Shown: piece after piece, positions 47,349 through 59,421 of the stretch
Numbering within the stretch: position 1 is the stretch's first letter
Layout of the letters: each line of letters opens with the position of its first letter
DNA from: Morella rubra
Taxonomy: Eukaryota > Streptophyta > Magnoliopsida > Fagales > Myricaceae
Assembly: GCA_003952965.2 (NCBI GenBank)
Contig: CM025856.1
Location: forward strand, 558,797 to 622,796
Direction: 5' to 3'
Length of the DNA stretch: 64,000 nucleotides
Translations under genes and position numbers: made by a program
Notes under the pieces: generated by a model
The model's database searches: none
What the model was told of the DNA's origin: nothing
What the model saw: the letters and a program-made list of their open reading frames with translations, nothing else

Positions 47349-50300
47349 ATGACCACCTCGTCCCAAATCCTCCGCCATACCACAGATTTCATTTCCGATG
47401 CCCTCTCCCAATCCCAGCTCCGCCACCACCTCTTCTTTGTCCTTAGCCGTAATCTCCCACCATCCGATCAAACCACCCTAAACCTCGCCGTCGAGGCTCT
47501 CGAAAACGCCATCTCCTCCTCCAGCCCCGACGTTCGATCATCTTCGCTCCGCCTTGCCGAACAAGTCTCCCACTCTTATCCCGAGAACCCCTTCTCGTCT
47601 TTCCTCCTCTCCCTCTTCTACAGCCTCTGCGACCAACCCATCAATGCGGCTCTCAGTCTCCTTCGTATATTCCATTCCGACCCTTCATCGGCTCGCTCGG
47701 AAATATCGCCGGTTATTTTCGAGGAGCTATTTTTAATCCACCTTCTCCCCGTTCTCCAATGGTTCAATGAACAAAGATCGAGCATTCTGTCCTCCTCAGC
47801 CTCGAACTCAGACTACATCAATGAGTATTCGGTGTCCGATGAATCGGTGGTTCTTCCCTGTACAAAATTGTTGTCGAGGATAAACGAGGGTCAAGCTGTA
47901 GAGTTGAGGGAGTTGGAGAGCAACTATGAGGAGGTTCTTGACGAGAACTGCCGGATTCTTGTTAAGTACTTTACTGAAGTTTTAGAAAATGCAGATGGTG
48001 ATGAATTGATTACTCCGCCACCACTGACATCGACGAAGCATGGGAATGTTGATAACCTCATCAAGCAACATGAAGACGAAGAGATCACAACAGAGGAGCT
48101 TGAATATGAAAGCGAACTGCATAAAGTAATGCTGTGTTTTTCTTTCATTTGTTCCTCGAATTATTTCCTTACCATATAACATTCCTCACTGATAACAAAC
48201 ACTCACACACATGACTAGTTCTAACGATACAGCCAGCTCTCTCTTTATGCTCAAGCTCAAAGGTTGTAGGAAATGATTTTTTTTCTCGAGTTGGACTGAA
48301 TTTCAATCTCAAATGTTCAAATCGCAGGTTTGACCATGTCTTTTGATTGTTAGAAAAATAAAAGCAAAATTTACTCTCTTCAATCACTCACTTAAAATGA
48401 CAGTGCTATAAATTACCAATTTTGTTACTGCCTGGACTCAAATGATCAAAATTCATTAACGTACTCTCTTTAATCAGATATTACTGTTAAAATGAGCCAA
48501 AAAAGAGATTATGTGACACAATATTAAGGATCGATATTACCTAAGAGCATATATTGATGAATTTGATAATTCTGACATAAGATTAAATTGGTAGTTTATA
48601 ATTAGTGACATTTGTGGTTGAAATGAGCAAAAAATAGACTATATGACACAATATTAAGGGTCGATATTCAGTGAGAGCATATATTGATTAATTTGATAGT
48701 TCCAGATAATGAAATTGGTAGTTTAAACTCGATGACATTATCACCATTAGAGCCAAATTTTGATACGGTCAAACTAGCACTGTTTGTAGTGCTGCTACGG
48801 ACTTTGACCAGTGGGCTATTTGGTTTTGAATACGAAACTAGTGGTTATATTTTAAAAGCTTGTTATGTTACATATTAATACCTTCCAACTTTGACGAAAG
48901 TCGGTTCATTCGACTAAGTAGGCCTATCAATTAGAAATTTAAAGATGTAGAAAAAAAATAGAAATTTAAAGAAAAAAATATGCATAGTCGTCTTCATCAA
49001 CATGTGAGTACGGAATATGCGTGACCAATTATTCGATTTTTCATCACTTCAACATACCATGTGCCATGCATATTAGGAAATATTATTTTACACTCAATAT
49101 TTTCACTAGTGAATTAAAATTTCTGAACTATTTACTTCAAAATATTATTAAAGACAAATTATTCGATAGAATTATCATGAGAATGATCTCTGTTAGTTAA
49201 TGGTGATCTTTCCTATTTTAGCATTATTATAGCTTGCTGATTGTACGTATCGTATAGTCTTTGGTCTAACGAGACACTTTTTGGTCGATGTCTCTTCCTC
49301 GATATCCTGCAGCCAATATGGGCTGAAAGAGAAAGGTCAGTTGACTTCTCCTGTAGCAGTGGCATCAACGTACCCGACTCTCCGGCTTTCTATCCTCGAA
49401 GAGTGATCTCTTCCGAGGTTCCCACAACCCAGAAATCCTCCAGGAGGCTGAGAGTTTCGCCGAATCCGAGTTTGGATTCTGAACTTGAATATTCATTGGA
49501 CGAAAATTCGGATTATTCTGCTTCTTCTTCAGATTCCGAAGCAGAAATCGAGGTGATTGATGATACTAACGAGATAATATCTCAAATCGCGTCCCGCGTC
49601 CCTTTGACCTATGCAGGTTATCTGAGTTCTTAATGTTCTGGCTGTGTCTTGTAGGAAGAGATTGAAACAATGGCTTTGCTTGAGCGTGGACAGGACCACA
49701 ACCCCGAACAAAAGCCATCAATTTCTGGAGAATCCAGTAGGTATGAGATAATAAATATCACCCCGTCATGATTACATATCTAGTTTAGTGTCAATTTCTT
49801 TTATATGTGGATTCTTCCTGTTTCAGCAGTGTCCCACCAAGTCGCATGGAAAATTTTGGTAACCGGCTTGGGGTGGGAAAGCATACACCTCCAAAGGACT
49901 TTGTGTGTCCCATAACTAGCAACCTATTTAATGATCCGGTGACTCTGGAAACGGGGCAGACATATGAGCGTAAAGCGATCCAAGAGTGGCTAAATCGAGG
50001 GAACTCTACGTGCCCAATTACACGCCAGAAGCTGCACATTAACCAGTTGCCTAACACAAACTATGTGCTGAAAAGGCTTATCGCAAGCTGGCAAGAAAAG
50101 AACTGCAGTTCAGTTCCAAACCAGTCTCACAAGCTACACACGGTTGCTGAGCCAAGCATGAAGCCACTGATGCCTTCAGCTTCTCCTAATAGCGTCAAAA
50201 GCCAAGCCACCATTGAGGGGACAATCAGTGAGTTACGACGAGAGATCACCAATCTTTGTCTATCAGAAGTCCTGACGGAGTCTGAAATTGCCGTCCTCCG

Positions 50301-53300
50301 AATTGAGCGCTTCTGGCAGGAAGCAACTTCGGATGTGGATATCCAAACTATGCTTTCAACACCTCCAGTTATTAATGCATTTGTTGAGATCCTCTTCAAT
50401 TCGATAGATCCCCGGGTTCTGAAAGCTACAATTTTTCTCTTGTCTGAGATAGGGTCCAAAGACAGAGATGTGGCCCAGATACTTACCAGTGTTGACAATG
50501 ATGTTGAATGTATCGTGGTTCTTTTCAAGAAGGGGTTGATGGAGGCTGTTGTGTTGATATATCTCTTAAGACTTTCCTCAGGTAGCCTACTAGAGATGGA
50601 CGTGGTGGACTCCCTCCTCAAAGTTATCAAGGAGGAGGAGGAGAAGGATTTGCTTAAAATGTGTTTGAAGCCCAAAACAGCAGCAGTGCTTTTATTGGGA
50701 CAGATTCTTCAAAGTGGTGACGAAAGTGTTGGATCTTCAATAGCCAACATTCTGAGTTCTGAGAAAGCAGTAGAAAGTATTGTTTGCAGTCTGGGAGCTG
50801 AGTGGACCGAAGAGAGAATTGCAGCAGTGGGGATTTTACTGGGATGCATGGAGGAGGATGGGAAGTGCAGGAACACGATTGCTGATAAAGCTGAGTTAGC
50901 TCCGATTTTGGAGACTTTTGTGGGTGCAAGTGATGCAGAACGGTTTGAGATAGTTCACTTCCTATCTGAGTTAGTCAAGTTAAACAGGTACTTTTCTCTC
51001 CATTGATATTAATCTTTAAGCTTTTTGCTGATATATACGGACCAATGATAGCCATATTTGGTTTTCTCAGGAGGACCTTTAATGAGCAAGTTCTCCACAT
51101 CATTAAGGATGAAGGCACTTTTAATTCGATGCACACCTTCCTCGTTTATTTACAGACTACACTCCAGGACCAATGCCCTGTAGTGGCTGGTCTTCTGCTT
51201 CAACTTGATATACTGGTTATGATCTCTCTCTGCTTATTGAGTATAACAACACTGAAACCTTAATATGTATATCAAACTGCACAGGGCACTGACATCCCAA
51301 TAACCACTCTCACCAGCGGTGAAATGGTTTAAATTGCTGCCCCAGAGTCTATAACCTGATGAAAACTATCTTTACTTGTAGGCTGAACCAAGAAAGATGA
51401 GTATATATCGTGAAGAAGCAATAGACACTCTCATTTCATGCCTCAGAAATTCTGAATTACCAACTGCCCAAATAGCAGCAGCAGAGACAATTGTGTCATT
51501 GCAGGGGAGGTTCTCTTCCACTGGAAAGCCCCTTACCCGTGCTTTGCTTCTTAAACGTGCTGGACTCGACAAAAGCTATCAAACTCTTATGCGAATGGAG
51601 CGGCTTAGCAATATTCCTGGGGACTTTGAAGAAACTTCGGTGAGCTTCTTTGAAATTTTTGTACCTCTCTGGATGAAGATTATTGTTACTATTTCAGATA
51701 ATAACAATATTATTGAGTTTTTACTTTATTTATGCAAGCTAGTTTTCTGTTTTATCTAACTAGCAGCAGCTGGAAGAAGAGAAGGCAGCTGATGACTGGG
51801 AAAGAAAAATGGCATTTGTTCTGGCAAGCCATGAGTTTGGTTTACTGTTTGAGGCTTTGGCAGAAGGCTTAAAGAGCAGATATGCAGCGTTATTTTCAGC
51901 ATGCTTTGTCTCAGCAACATGGCTCATACAAATGCTAAATGTTCTTCCTGACACGGGGGTACGAGGAGCAGCCCGAGTCTGTTTGCTCAAGCGCTTCATA
52001 TCTATATTCAAGTCTGCAAATGACATTGAAGATAAAGCCCTTTCATTGCTTGCGCTAAATACATTCATCCATGATCCTGGTAGGTAGCAATGTCCAAACC
52101 AAAAACAATTTCATTGTTTAGAAGTTTCCATAAGATTGTACAACCCAATGTATCCTACAATTGTTGTAGGCATATGTGATCCACATACACTTGCATTGAT
52201 AGCTTTCTACTTATGTTCATTTATCTGCAAATTGGCTAATATTTACAGCCTTATGGCTAACAAAAGAGTCGCCAATTTGTTTTCTGATGGCATCTGGAAA
52301 ATAAAGACATACAGCTTGTGAATTATTTAGTCACAATATTTGCAAAAACAGTTAAAAAAAAAACCTTTTCTTGAAAGCAAAATATTGCTAGAATTGATGC
52401 GTGTATATCATTCAAATTAAATACCACGAGTGTAATGGTAACAGATAGAAAATGGACTAGCTTTATGCAATGTACAACTTGGTCAATGAATTCATGCCCT
52501 TTCTGGTTTTTCCTCTAGTACAATACTGTTTGCTAAAGAATATTTATCTATTGGTAACGCTTGTGACCTCATTTAAATAATCTATTATTACATGAAGGTT
52601 TCCCTTTTGGAATCTCACTTTGATTAAAGATGTGATTGTACTTAAATGTGAATCTCAGAAGGACTGCACGACCTAACTTCCTGCATGACGGAAATTATGA
52701 AAGGCCTGAGAGAACTTAAAAGATCCTCACCCTTGGCGTTTCAAATGCTGAAAATTGTCTCCAAAGGACGTGAATCTAGTGCAGTAAGTTTGTCCTGCTT
52801 TCTTTAAGTCTCATTCCTGCAAGACAAATTACCATAACAAGGCCATCTATTCTTGTTTGGCAGCATGATTTCTGGAGTCATAAAGAATTAGTTCAAGTAG
52901 AATGCATTGAGAATGGAGAAGTTTTATCGATAGTCTGCTTCAAAAACAAGATATTTTCAGGCCATTCAGATGGAACTATAAAGGTAACTTTCCCTGCCAC
53001 TTTGTTCAGGATGTTTTTGTTGCTTTTTTTTTTTTTTATGTAGAAATGTAATCTGCATCTGTTTGGAGCTGTACAGCTTATAGAAGCTGTTAGATCATTA
53101 TCATACCTCCTAAATTGTGAATCCTTTCACCAAAATTTAGAGCCTTTGATTTGCGTAATTTTCAGGGATTCATTGGATATGATCTGCCATTAGATTAGCA
53201 GTGCAGTACTCACAATGAAAAGCTTGAATACCAACAAGCTACAAGCACTTGTTGATTCCTTTTTTATCATGCTTCTCAAACTGGATTGTGTAGAATTCTG

Positions 53301-55168
53301 TGAAATTTTTTGAATTTGATGGCATTCTGCCTTGAATTCTGAAGGTCTGGACTGGTAAAGGCAGCATTCTTCATCTCATCCAAGAAGTTCGAGAACACAA
53401 CAAAGCAGTAACTAGTTTGGCAATTTCACAACCAGGGGAGGAGAGACTATATAGTGGTTCACTAGATAGAACAACAAGGGTATTTATTTATACTTGTTCC
53501 AAATCCTAAATATTCAAGTTTCCAACCTAAAAGCTTTGTTATTTGACACGAGTAGGTTTGGTCCTTTGACAATGAAGTAATGCATTGTGAACGAGTACAT
53601 GAGACGAAGGATCAGGTTCATAAGTTAGTTGTTGCCAACAGCATTTCCTGCTACATTACACAGGGAGATGGTGTCAAGGTAGCATACAATACATCCATCT
53701 TATTCGTATGAGGGATTCTCATTTCTTATTAAGCTTTGTCATTTCATAAAACTCACTGAAATAAGAAGTTTTTCTCTCTTCTTCACTTCTCTCATTTTTG
53801 CTGGAAACCTGGTTCTTTATTCTTTTCTCAGGTTGACTCACGGAAAGGGGTATCCAAGTTGCTAAATCCAAGCAAAAATGTTAAGTGCTTGGCACTTGTA
53901 CGTGGAAAACTATACTGTGGATGTCATGACAATAGCATTCAGGTACAGGGTTTTCTTCCATGTGAAGTCATCTGCCTTGAGTTAGTCCTTGATCTCTTTT
54001 GGTGCTGAAATTCTGATGAATGAATTTTAATGGTCTTCAGGAAATTGATTTGGCAACAGAAACAATCAGAGTTATACAGAGCGGTTCTAGAAAAATATTA
54101 GGAAAAGCAAATCCAGTCCATGCCCTGCAAGTTCACAATGGACTGATATATGCAGCTAGCTCTCCCTTAGATGGAGCAGCTGTGAAGGTATCTTGCAGAA
54201 AACAGGATCAAATGCCAACTTTTGTTTCCATATCTACCCTTCTTTCTCTGTGTGCGTGTAATTGAGACATGAGAAAGCAAGTTCGCAGGAAAACAAACCT
54301 TATCTTACTTTAAAAACCTGATTTCCTTCAATTCGTTGTCACATTCCAATTAGACTATCGTTTGCAATTGAACAGAACCAGTTAAGTGCATTTTGGCACC
54401 TTGAAAGGGCATGGTTTGTTTAGCTATTCATAAATTATTTATGGAAGAGAAGCGTTTTTTGGTCGTTTCTTTTTTCTTTACTTCTCCTCCATTGCTCCTA
54501 GGATGCATCAGCTATAACAAGAAGCAATGGAAGCTGAACTTAAAATGTTGCTCCTAGTTACATCTATATGTCCAAAGGAATATCATGCTGTACTGCCATG
54601 TAGAATCCCATATTGAATTAGTTCGAGAAAAATTCAGCTTGACATAATTTTTCTCGCTGTTTAATAGCTCTTTATTTTTGTCGTGCGCAGATATGGAGTG
54701 CTTCAAACCACAATACAGTCGGATCACTGCCAACGTTGCTGGACGTGAGGGCTATGGCAATAAGCTCAGAGTTAATCTATCTAGGATGCAAGGGAGGAAC
54801 CGTAGAAATTTGGCAAAGAGAGAGGAACCATAGGGTGGAAACGCTCCATACTGGCACAATTGGCAAGGTGAATTGCATAGTTATCGATCGCAGTGAAGAA
54901 GTTTTGGTCATTGGAACATCTGACGGCCATATTCAGGTAACCAATTTCGTTCATTTCAGACTCATAGTTTTCTTTTGTATTTCAGCTTGCAAAAAATTCC
55001 CTTCGTCTAGATGCTCGATAGGAAGCAAATGCGATCAGTTATTCTACTTATGCAGCTTAATATTAAGATACAGACACAAAAAGTAGAGTGAATAAGATAT
55101 CTCTTGCCTTTTGATGTTAATGGTCGAGACATACTGTTTGTCTGCAGGCATGGGGACTGAACTGGTAG
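47349..55168 (+). CDS. LIN: LIN/CERBERUS-type U-box WD40 E3 ubiquitin ligase
   Basis: A putative E3 ubiquitin-protein ligase of the LIN family; legume members are needed for rhizobial infection threads and nodulation. Fifteen exons: 47349-48125, 49313-49616, 49659-49740, 49827-50987, 51071-51215, 51382-51639, 51767-52079, 52659-52783, 52864-52983, 53345-53479, 53556-53678, 53832-53942, 54041-54187, 54691-54936 and 55148-55168. They total 4068 bases, exactly 1355 codons plus stop. Domains: a helical N-terminal region (1-260), an acidic Ser/Asp/Glu linker, a U-box near residues 410-482 (KDFVCPITSNLFNDPVTLE, then TCPITRQKL), ARM-like helices to about 1050, and WD40 repeats near 1056-1355 (FSGHSDGTIKVWTGKG, LYSGSLDRTTRVW). 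The exon 3 start was chosen because only 49659 keeps frame. The length is near that of known LIN proteins. The role in this plant is unknown. Confidence 0.9.
48486..48747. repeat. Tandem duplication in LIN intron 1
   Basis: Two diverged units at 48486-48616 and 48617-48747, each with ATGAGC, then GACACAATATTAAGG, TCGATATT and GAGCATATATTGAT in the same order, at an offset of about 131 bp. No coding content. Confidence 0.75.
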
Positions 55169-55496
55169 GGAGTAGGATGGTCTGAACTCTGGAGAACAAT
55201 TTTAGCGAGACCCTACAGCTGAAAGCTAAAGCCAAGTAGTATTCTTTGCTCTTTAATAGCAGGAGCTAACAACAAAAGCCATAGTCATTTCAATTGTAGT
55301 TATTCTTGATAATGTATATAGTTCAAGCTAAAGAACAGAATACCCTTTCAGATGCAGTCCATTGATTTGTAACACCTATTTGTACAGAAACTGGCCTTTG
55401 TGAATGATAATGATATTTTGGAATGGCAAGAAGCTGGGTGGCGCATAAAGCATTAACATCTATCTATTGATTCTCTTAGATATATGACTTTCTTTA

Positions 55497-55502
55497 AATA
55501 AA
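55497..55502 (+). terminator. Possible poly(A) signal of LIN
   Basis: AATAAA about 330 bp after the stop codon. Earlier sites nearer the stop are less canonical. Confidence 0.35.
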
Positions 55503-55566
55503 ACTGAATATTGGGAGTGAAAAGCGTATTTGACACACAAAAAAAAAAAAAAAAAAGACAAATAAA

Positions 55567-55920
55567 GGTTGCACTTTCCAACTATAAGTATCTTGACACT
55601 TTGCATTTCAGATTATTATTTTTGTACTTTGCACCCACTAACTACTAATTTTAGATACTTTTCATCTTCCGTTAAATTTTTTCACTAATTTTAACAGAAA
55701 GTGTTTTTTAGCACATGAAATGATAATTTTATCTCTATAGTTCTTTTGAAAGTGGCATATTTATGAGGATAAAATCATAATTTCATAATTCAAATTGACG
55801 AAATTTTTTAGCAGAGACTAAAAGTATAAAGTATTTGAAATTAATAGTTTGTAAGTGCAATGAGATAAAAAGTAATAGTTAGAGTGCAAAGTATAAGACT
55901 CTTATAATTGAAAAGTGAAA
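55567..55920. mobile_element. Inverted-repeat (MITE-like) element downstream of LIN
   Basis: The left arm (GGTTGCACTTTCCAACTATA, then TACTTTGCAC and ACTACTAATTTTAGATAC) is the approximate reverse complement of the right arm (about 55800-55920, with GTGCAAAGTATAAGA and TATAATTGAAAAGTG). The arms are about 115 bp around a short centre. An A-run stands before the left end and no clear target duplication is seen. It resembles the element at 4083-4473 in build, with similar GTGCAAAGTATA words, and may belong to the same broad family. Confidence 0.6.
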
Positions 55921-56386
55921 AATGTGTTTATATTTAAAAAAATATGGAGACATATACTAATTTTCTTTCTCAAATTTGGCTTGCACTTTGAAGTACTTTA
56001 CAAGATCAACCTTCAACACAAATTTCAATCGCCTAGAAAAAAAAACACACACACCCGCAAACACACACACATTTCAACCACTTCCAACTACAGGTAGATT
56101 CTAATTATCTTTTTAACTTTTTATAACCACAACTTCTAACTACCATCTCTTGTAAATATGTGCTCAAAAGAACTACGCTCCAACGATCCTCTCTATTCTA
56201 GAGGACAGTCTGCTTCTACATGCATCGGTAGTAAAGGTGAATACCGGAACGGATGGAATTGAAATTGAAATTTTTAGAATTGGAACCAGAAATTCCAGTT
56301 TGACATGTGGACATTTTTAGACATATTTTTTTGGGCCCTCATGAGCTTAAAATGTTATTTGGACTGAATTTTTGAAAGATTTTTCT

Positions 56387-56648
56387 ATTATTCATTTAAA
56401 TTAATAATAAATGTAAACATTCATCTAAAATATAGATTCTAAAATAAAAATTCAAGCAAATTCCATATGTTCTACTTTATTTTGAGCCCTATTTTTTTTT
56501 TTTTTTTTTAAAAGAAACTGAAAATTTCAATATTTTTTAATGTAGTTATTCATCATAAATTAACAATAAATGTAAAGTATTCATCCAAAATCTAGATTAC
56601 AAAATAAACATTCAATCAAATTTCATGTGTTATACTTTATTTTGATTT
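56387..56648. repeat. Two diverged direct repeats, about 100 bp each
   Basis: Units at about 56387-56484 and 56546-56648 share ordered words: TTATTCAT, AATAAATGTAAA, TTCATC-AAAAT, TAGATT, AAATTC or AAATTTCAT, and ACTTTATTTTGA. The offset is about 160 bp. Confidence 0.65.
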
Positions 56649-59225
56649 TGATTTTGATTTTTTTTGGAAAAATCGGAATCGAAAATTGCCAAAAATGGCT
56701 TCCAGTTCTAGTTCTGATATATGTCGGAATCGGAAGTGGAGCTGAAAATTTTGATTCTTACAGGAATTTTTGCCCTCCTTTAATCGGTAGTATTCTAGAC
56801 AGCGATTTCCTTCCTAACTCCACTGCATAAAAATTACTGGTTTATCACGTTAAGCACTTTGAATTAGAAAATTAATGTATCACATTAGGCACTTTTAATT
56901 AAAAAAGTTAGGTTATAAGCACTTTTAATATATATATATTATTTTTTTTAGATGCTTTTATGTTTACAAATAAATAATATTAGGAAATAAACACTTAATT
57001 GTAGTTTATGGCTTACAAATCACTTAAATCAAGGATATTTTATAGAATATATTGTTTGAATAAAATGAATTAAACCGCAAGCAAAAAAAAAGTATCTAAT
57101 GACCTGCGATACCTTAAATTGAGACAATTTCATTAAGCTATATTTTTAGCTTAAATGCACCTATCGTCCTTTTGTAGTATGAGAATGTTGTAAATATATC
57201 TCTATGGTAACAAAAATTGTTTTTAAGTCCATGTGGTAATGTTCCCGTAAAAAAATATCCCCCCTCCGTCATCTTGTTTTTTTTGAGAAATTCGGCATTA
57301 TTAAATGGGCATCAGGATTTGAGAACCAGTCATAATCCTCTTTACTGTCTTCTAAGTTTATCATTTTCTGATGAACTAGTTTATTGCAAAAGTGAAATAG
57401 TTTAGAAAACAGAAGAAAAAGAAAAAAGGGGGCCTGGAGGCAAGTAAAGGAATTATGACTTATGACTTATATACGTTACTTTGTTTCTCCTTCTCCCACT
57501 GAATAAGTTATTTCACATATTTTCACCGGAATCTCCTCTTGTACAAAATGGTTTCCATTACGTAGCCAGCAATGTATACCCACTCAAATGTGGCAGTTCA
57601 GAAAAAGAATTTGAAGACCTATTCATTCTACAAGCACTTGCTTATCTCCAAATGTCTCTTCTATTACAAGGATCACTGAGTATGAAGCTTGTCTAGCTCC
57701 TATTTGTGGTGCACAATTTTGTGGAAAATAGGTGGTGTAAATTTCACAATGGTGGGCCTCTATGTGATTTTTATAATTTTGATAATGGAGGCAGTTAATC
57801 AAACATGGATGGATCCCAAATCTGATTCAAATTCTAGTGAAAGCCTTCGCCCAGCTATGGGGACGGACCAGTACACAACTTGAAGGCAGATATACCATTT
57901 ATTTGGGTCCATATGCAAGAATATGGCTTCTATGTTAGCTTTCATCTTCTTTCACACCATGTCTGTCAGCATAACCCTTCCTTGTGCTGGCCTTTTTCTT
58001 GTCTTTTCAAGAACTACACTAGCATGGCATGCTATCTTTCTAGACTTGATTCATATTCTGTCCTCTGTAAGCAGTCTGTCAATTAGATAAAGACTAGGTC
58101 CTATTTCAAGGCATAGATGAGGTAAGTCATGCCTCTCACTCTCAAGTCATTTTAGGTAGGTAAGGGTGTTGGTGCTATATTGTGATAGGTGCATTTGTGG
58201 GTTACTGACAATGGCTTATGCTTAATGGAGTTTTCTTTTAGCGTTTTTTTTTTTCCCGACGATGCAGTGATAAAACTCATGTTTTTCGTTATTTTCCTCT
58301 TCATTTCCGAACCAATCATTTGCTACTAAACTGCGAGTTTCTGATTATTTGATCAATGATTTTAGTCCGACCAGAAGAATGAGGAAAAGGAACCGAAGGA
58401 GGAGGAGAAATGATGGGTTATTGGGTGTTGTTTTTCCATGCAAGGTATTTTCTCAGAACTTAGTTGATGAGAAGTTGTCTGCTTGTTTAGACCCTGCATG
58501 ATTCGAGATCAGCAGCCATCAAAATGTTTGTTAAAGCTTGTCAATCAGCCAGCGATTTCTATCTTCTAGCTTTGTTAGTGACATTGGGGTGTCAATGTTC
58601 ATCTTACAGGTCAAAAGCTCTCTACTGTTGCGCCGCGCCTCAAGTGATCATCATGATGCATGTTGATGGTTTTAGTTACCTCGAGAGAGCTTTAGAGGAG
58701 CCAGACATTTTTATGACAGAATGTGCAACATTGAAATGCATGCGTTCAGTGTTCCAATATTATTTCCTTGCTTCAAATTGAGCCCGTCTTTGTGTTGTTA
58801 GTTCGTTCTTGCTGATTTTGGACCTGGACAACCATTGGAATGCGAGAACAAGCCGGGCATCTTTCTTGTATCGCTTTCTTTCTTATTTCTTCTTGTGCTC
58901 GTTTATTTAAAATCCACAAACGGGAGTAGAAATTGTGTAAATCTGCAACACACTTGCCCTCAACATTCGGACGAGCCATAATGGGATACTCGACGCCCAT
59001 GTCGTAACCCTTAAAGTCACCCATTGCCATTCCGCGTGAAACCAAAACGAAGAATTCCAACACTACGACGCTCCCCCTACTTCCTATCAAGCCCCTGACA
59101 ATTCCAGTTAGTGACCAATCTTCATCTCCTAGGTCAAAAGATCTGAAAATTTTTTGGGTGATAAGAAGCTCATCTCGGTCTAAGGGGGAGTGAAGTTTAT
59201 TTAACGGCCTGATAAATTCTGGATT

Positions 59226-59311
59226 GGTGCAGTCTTTTCAAACTATACAGGTTAGGTAAATTTTGGGTCGGGTCGGTGCAATCTTTTCAAACTATAAAGA
59301 TTAGGTAAATT
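59226..59311. repeat. Two tandem 37-bp repeats with 49-bp period
   Basis: Units at 59226-59262 and 59275-59311 share GGTGCA-TCTTTTCAAACTAT and GATTAGGTAAATT (GGTTAGGTAAATT in the first). Confidence 0.8.
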
Positions 59312-59332
59312 CGGCTTTTCTGGCCCAAACCG

Positions 59333-59421
59333 GAGATAAATATCAAATACCAGCAAGATCTCTGTCAAGATCGGGGATAAATATCAAATACCTTAAAAAA
59401 CGAACAAAAATATCAAATACC
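59333..59421. repeat. Three copies of a short ATATCAAATACC repeat
   Basis: AAATATCAAATACC occurs three times within 89 bp, twice preceded by GG-GAT. Confidence 0.75.

Noticed and set aside
50127-50675. 182-codon minus-strand frame inside the LIN gene
   Set aside because: It is antisense to the large exon 4 that encodes the U-box and helical region.
58380-59090. Open frames on both strands, one with paired Cys residues (minus 58773-59090)
   Set aside because: No known family, overlapping frames on both strands, and no promoter or splice pattern; may be a degraded gene but cannot be supported.
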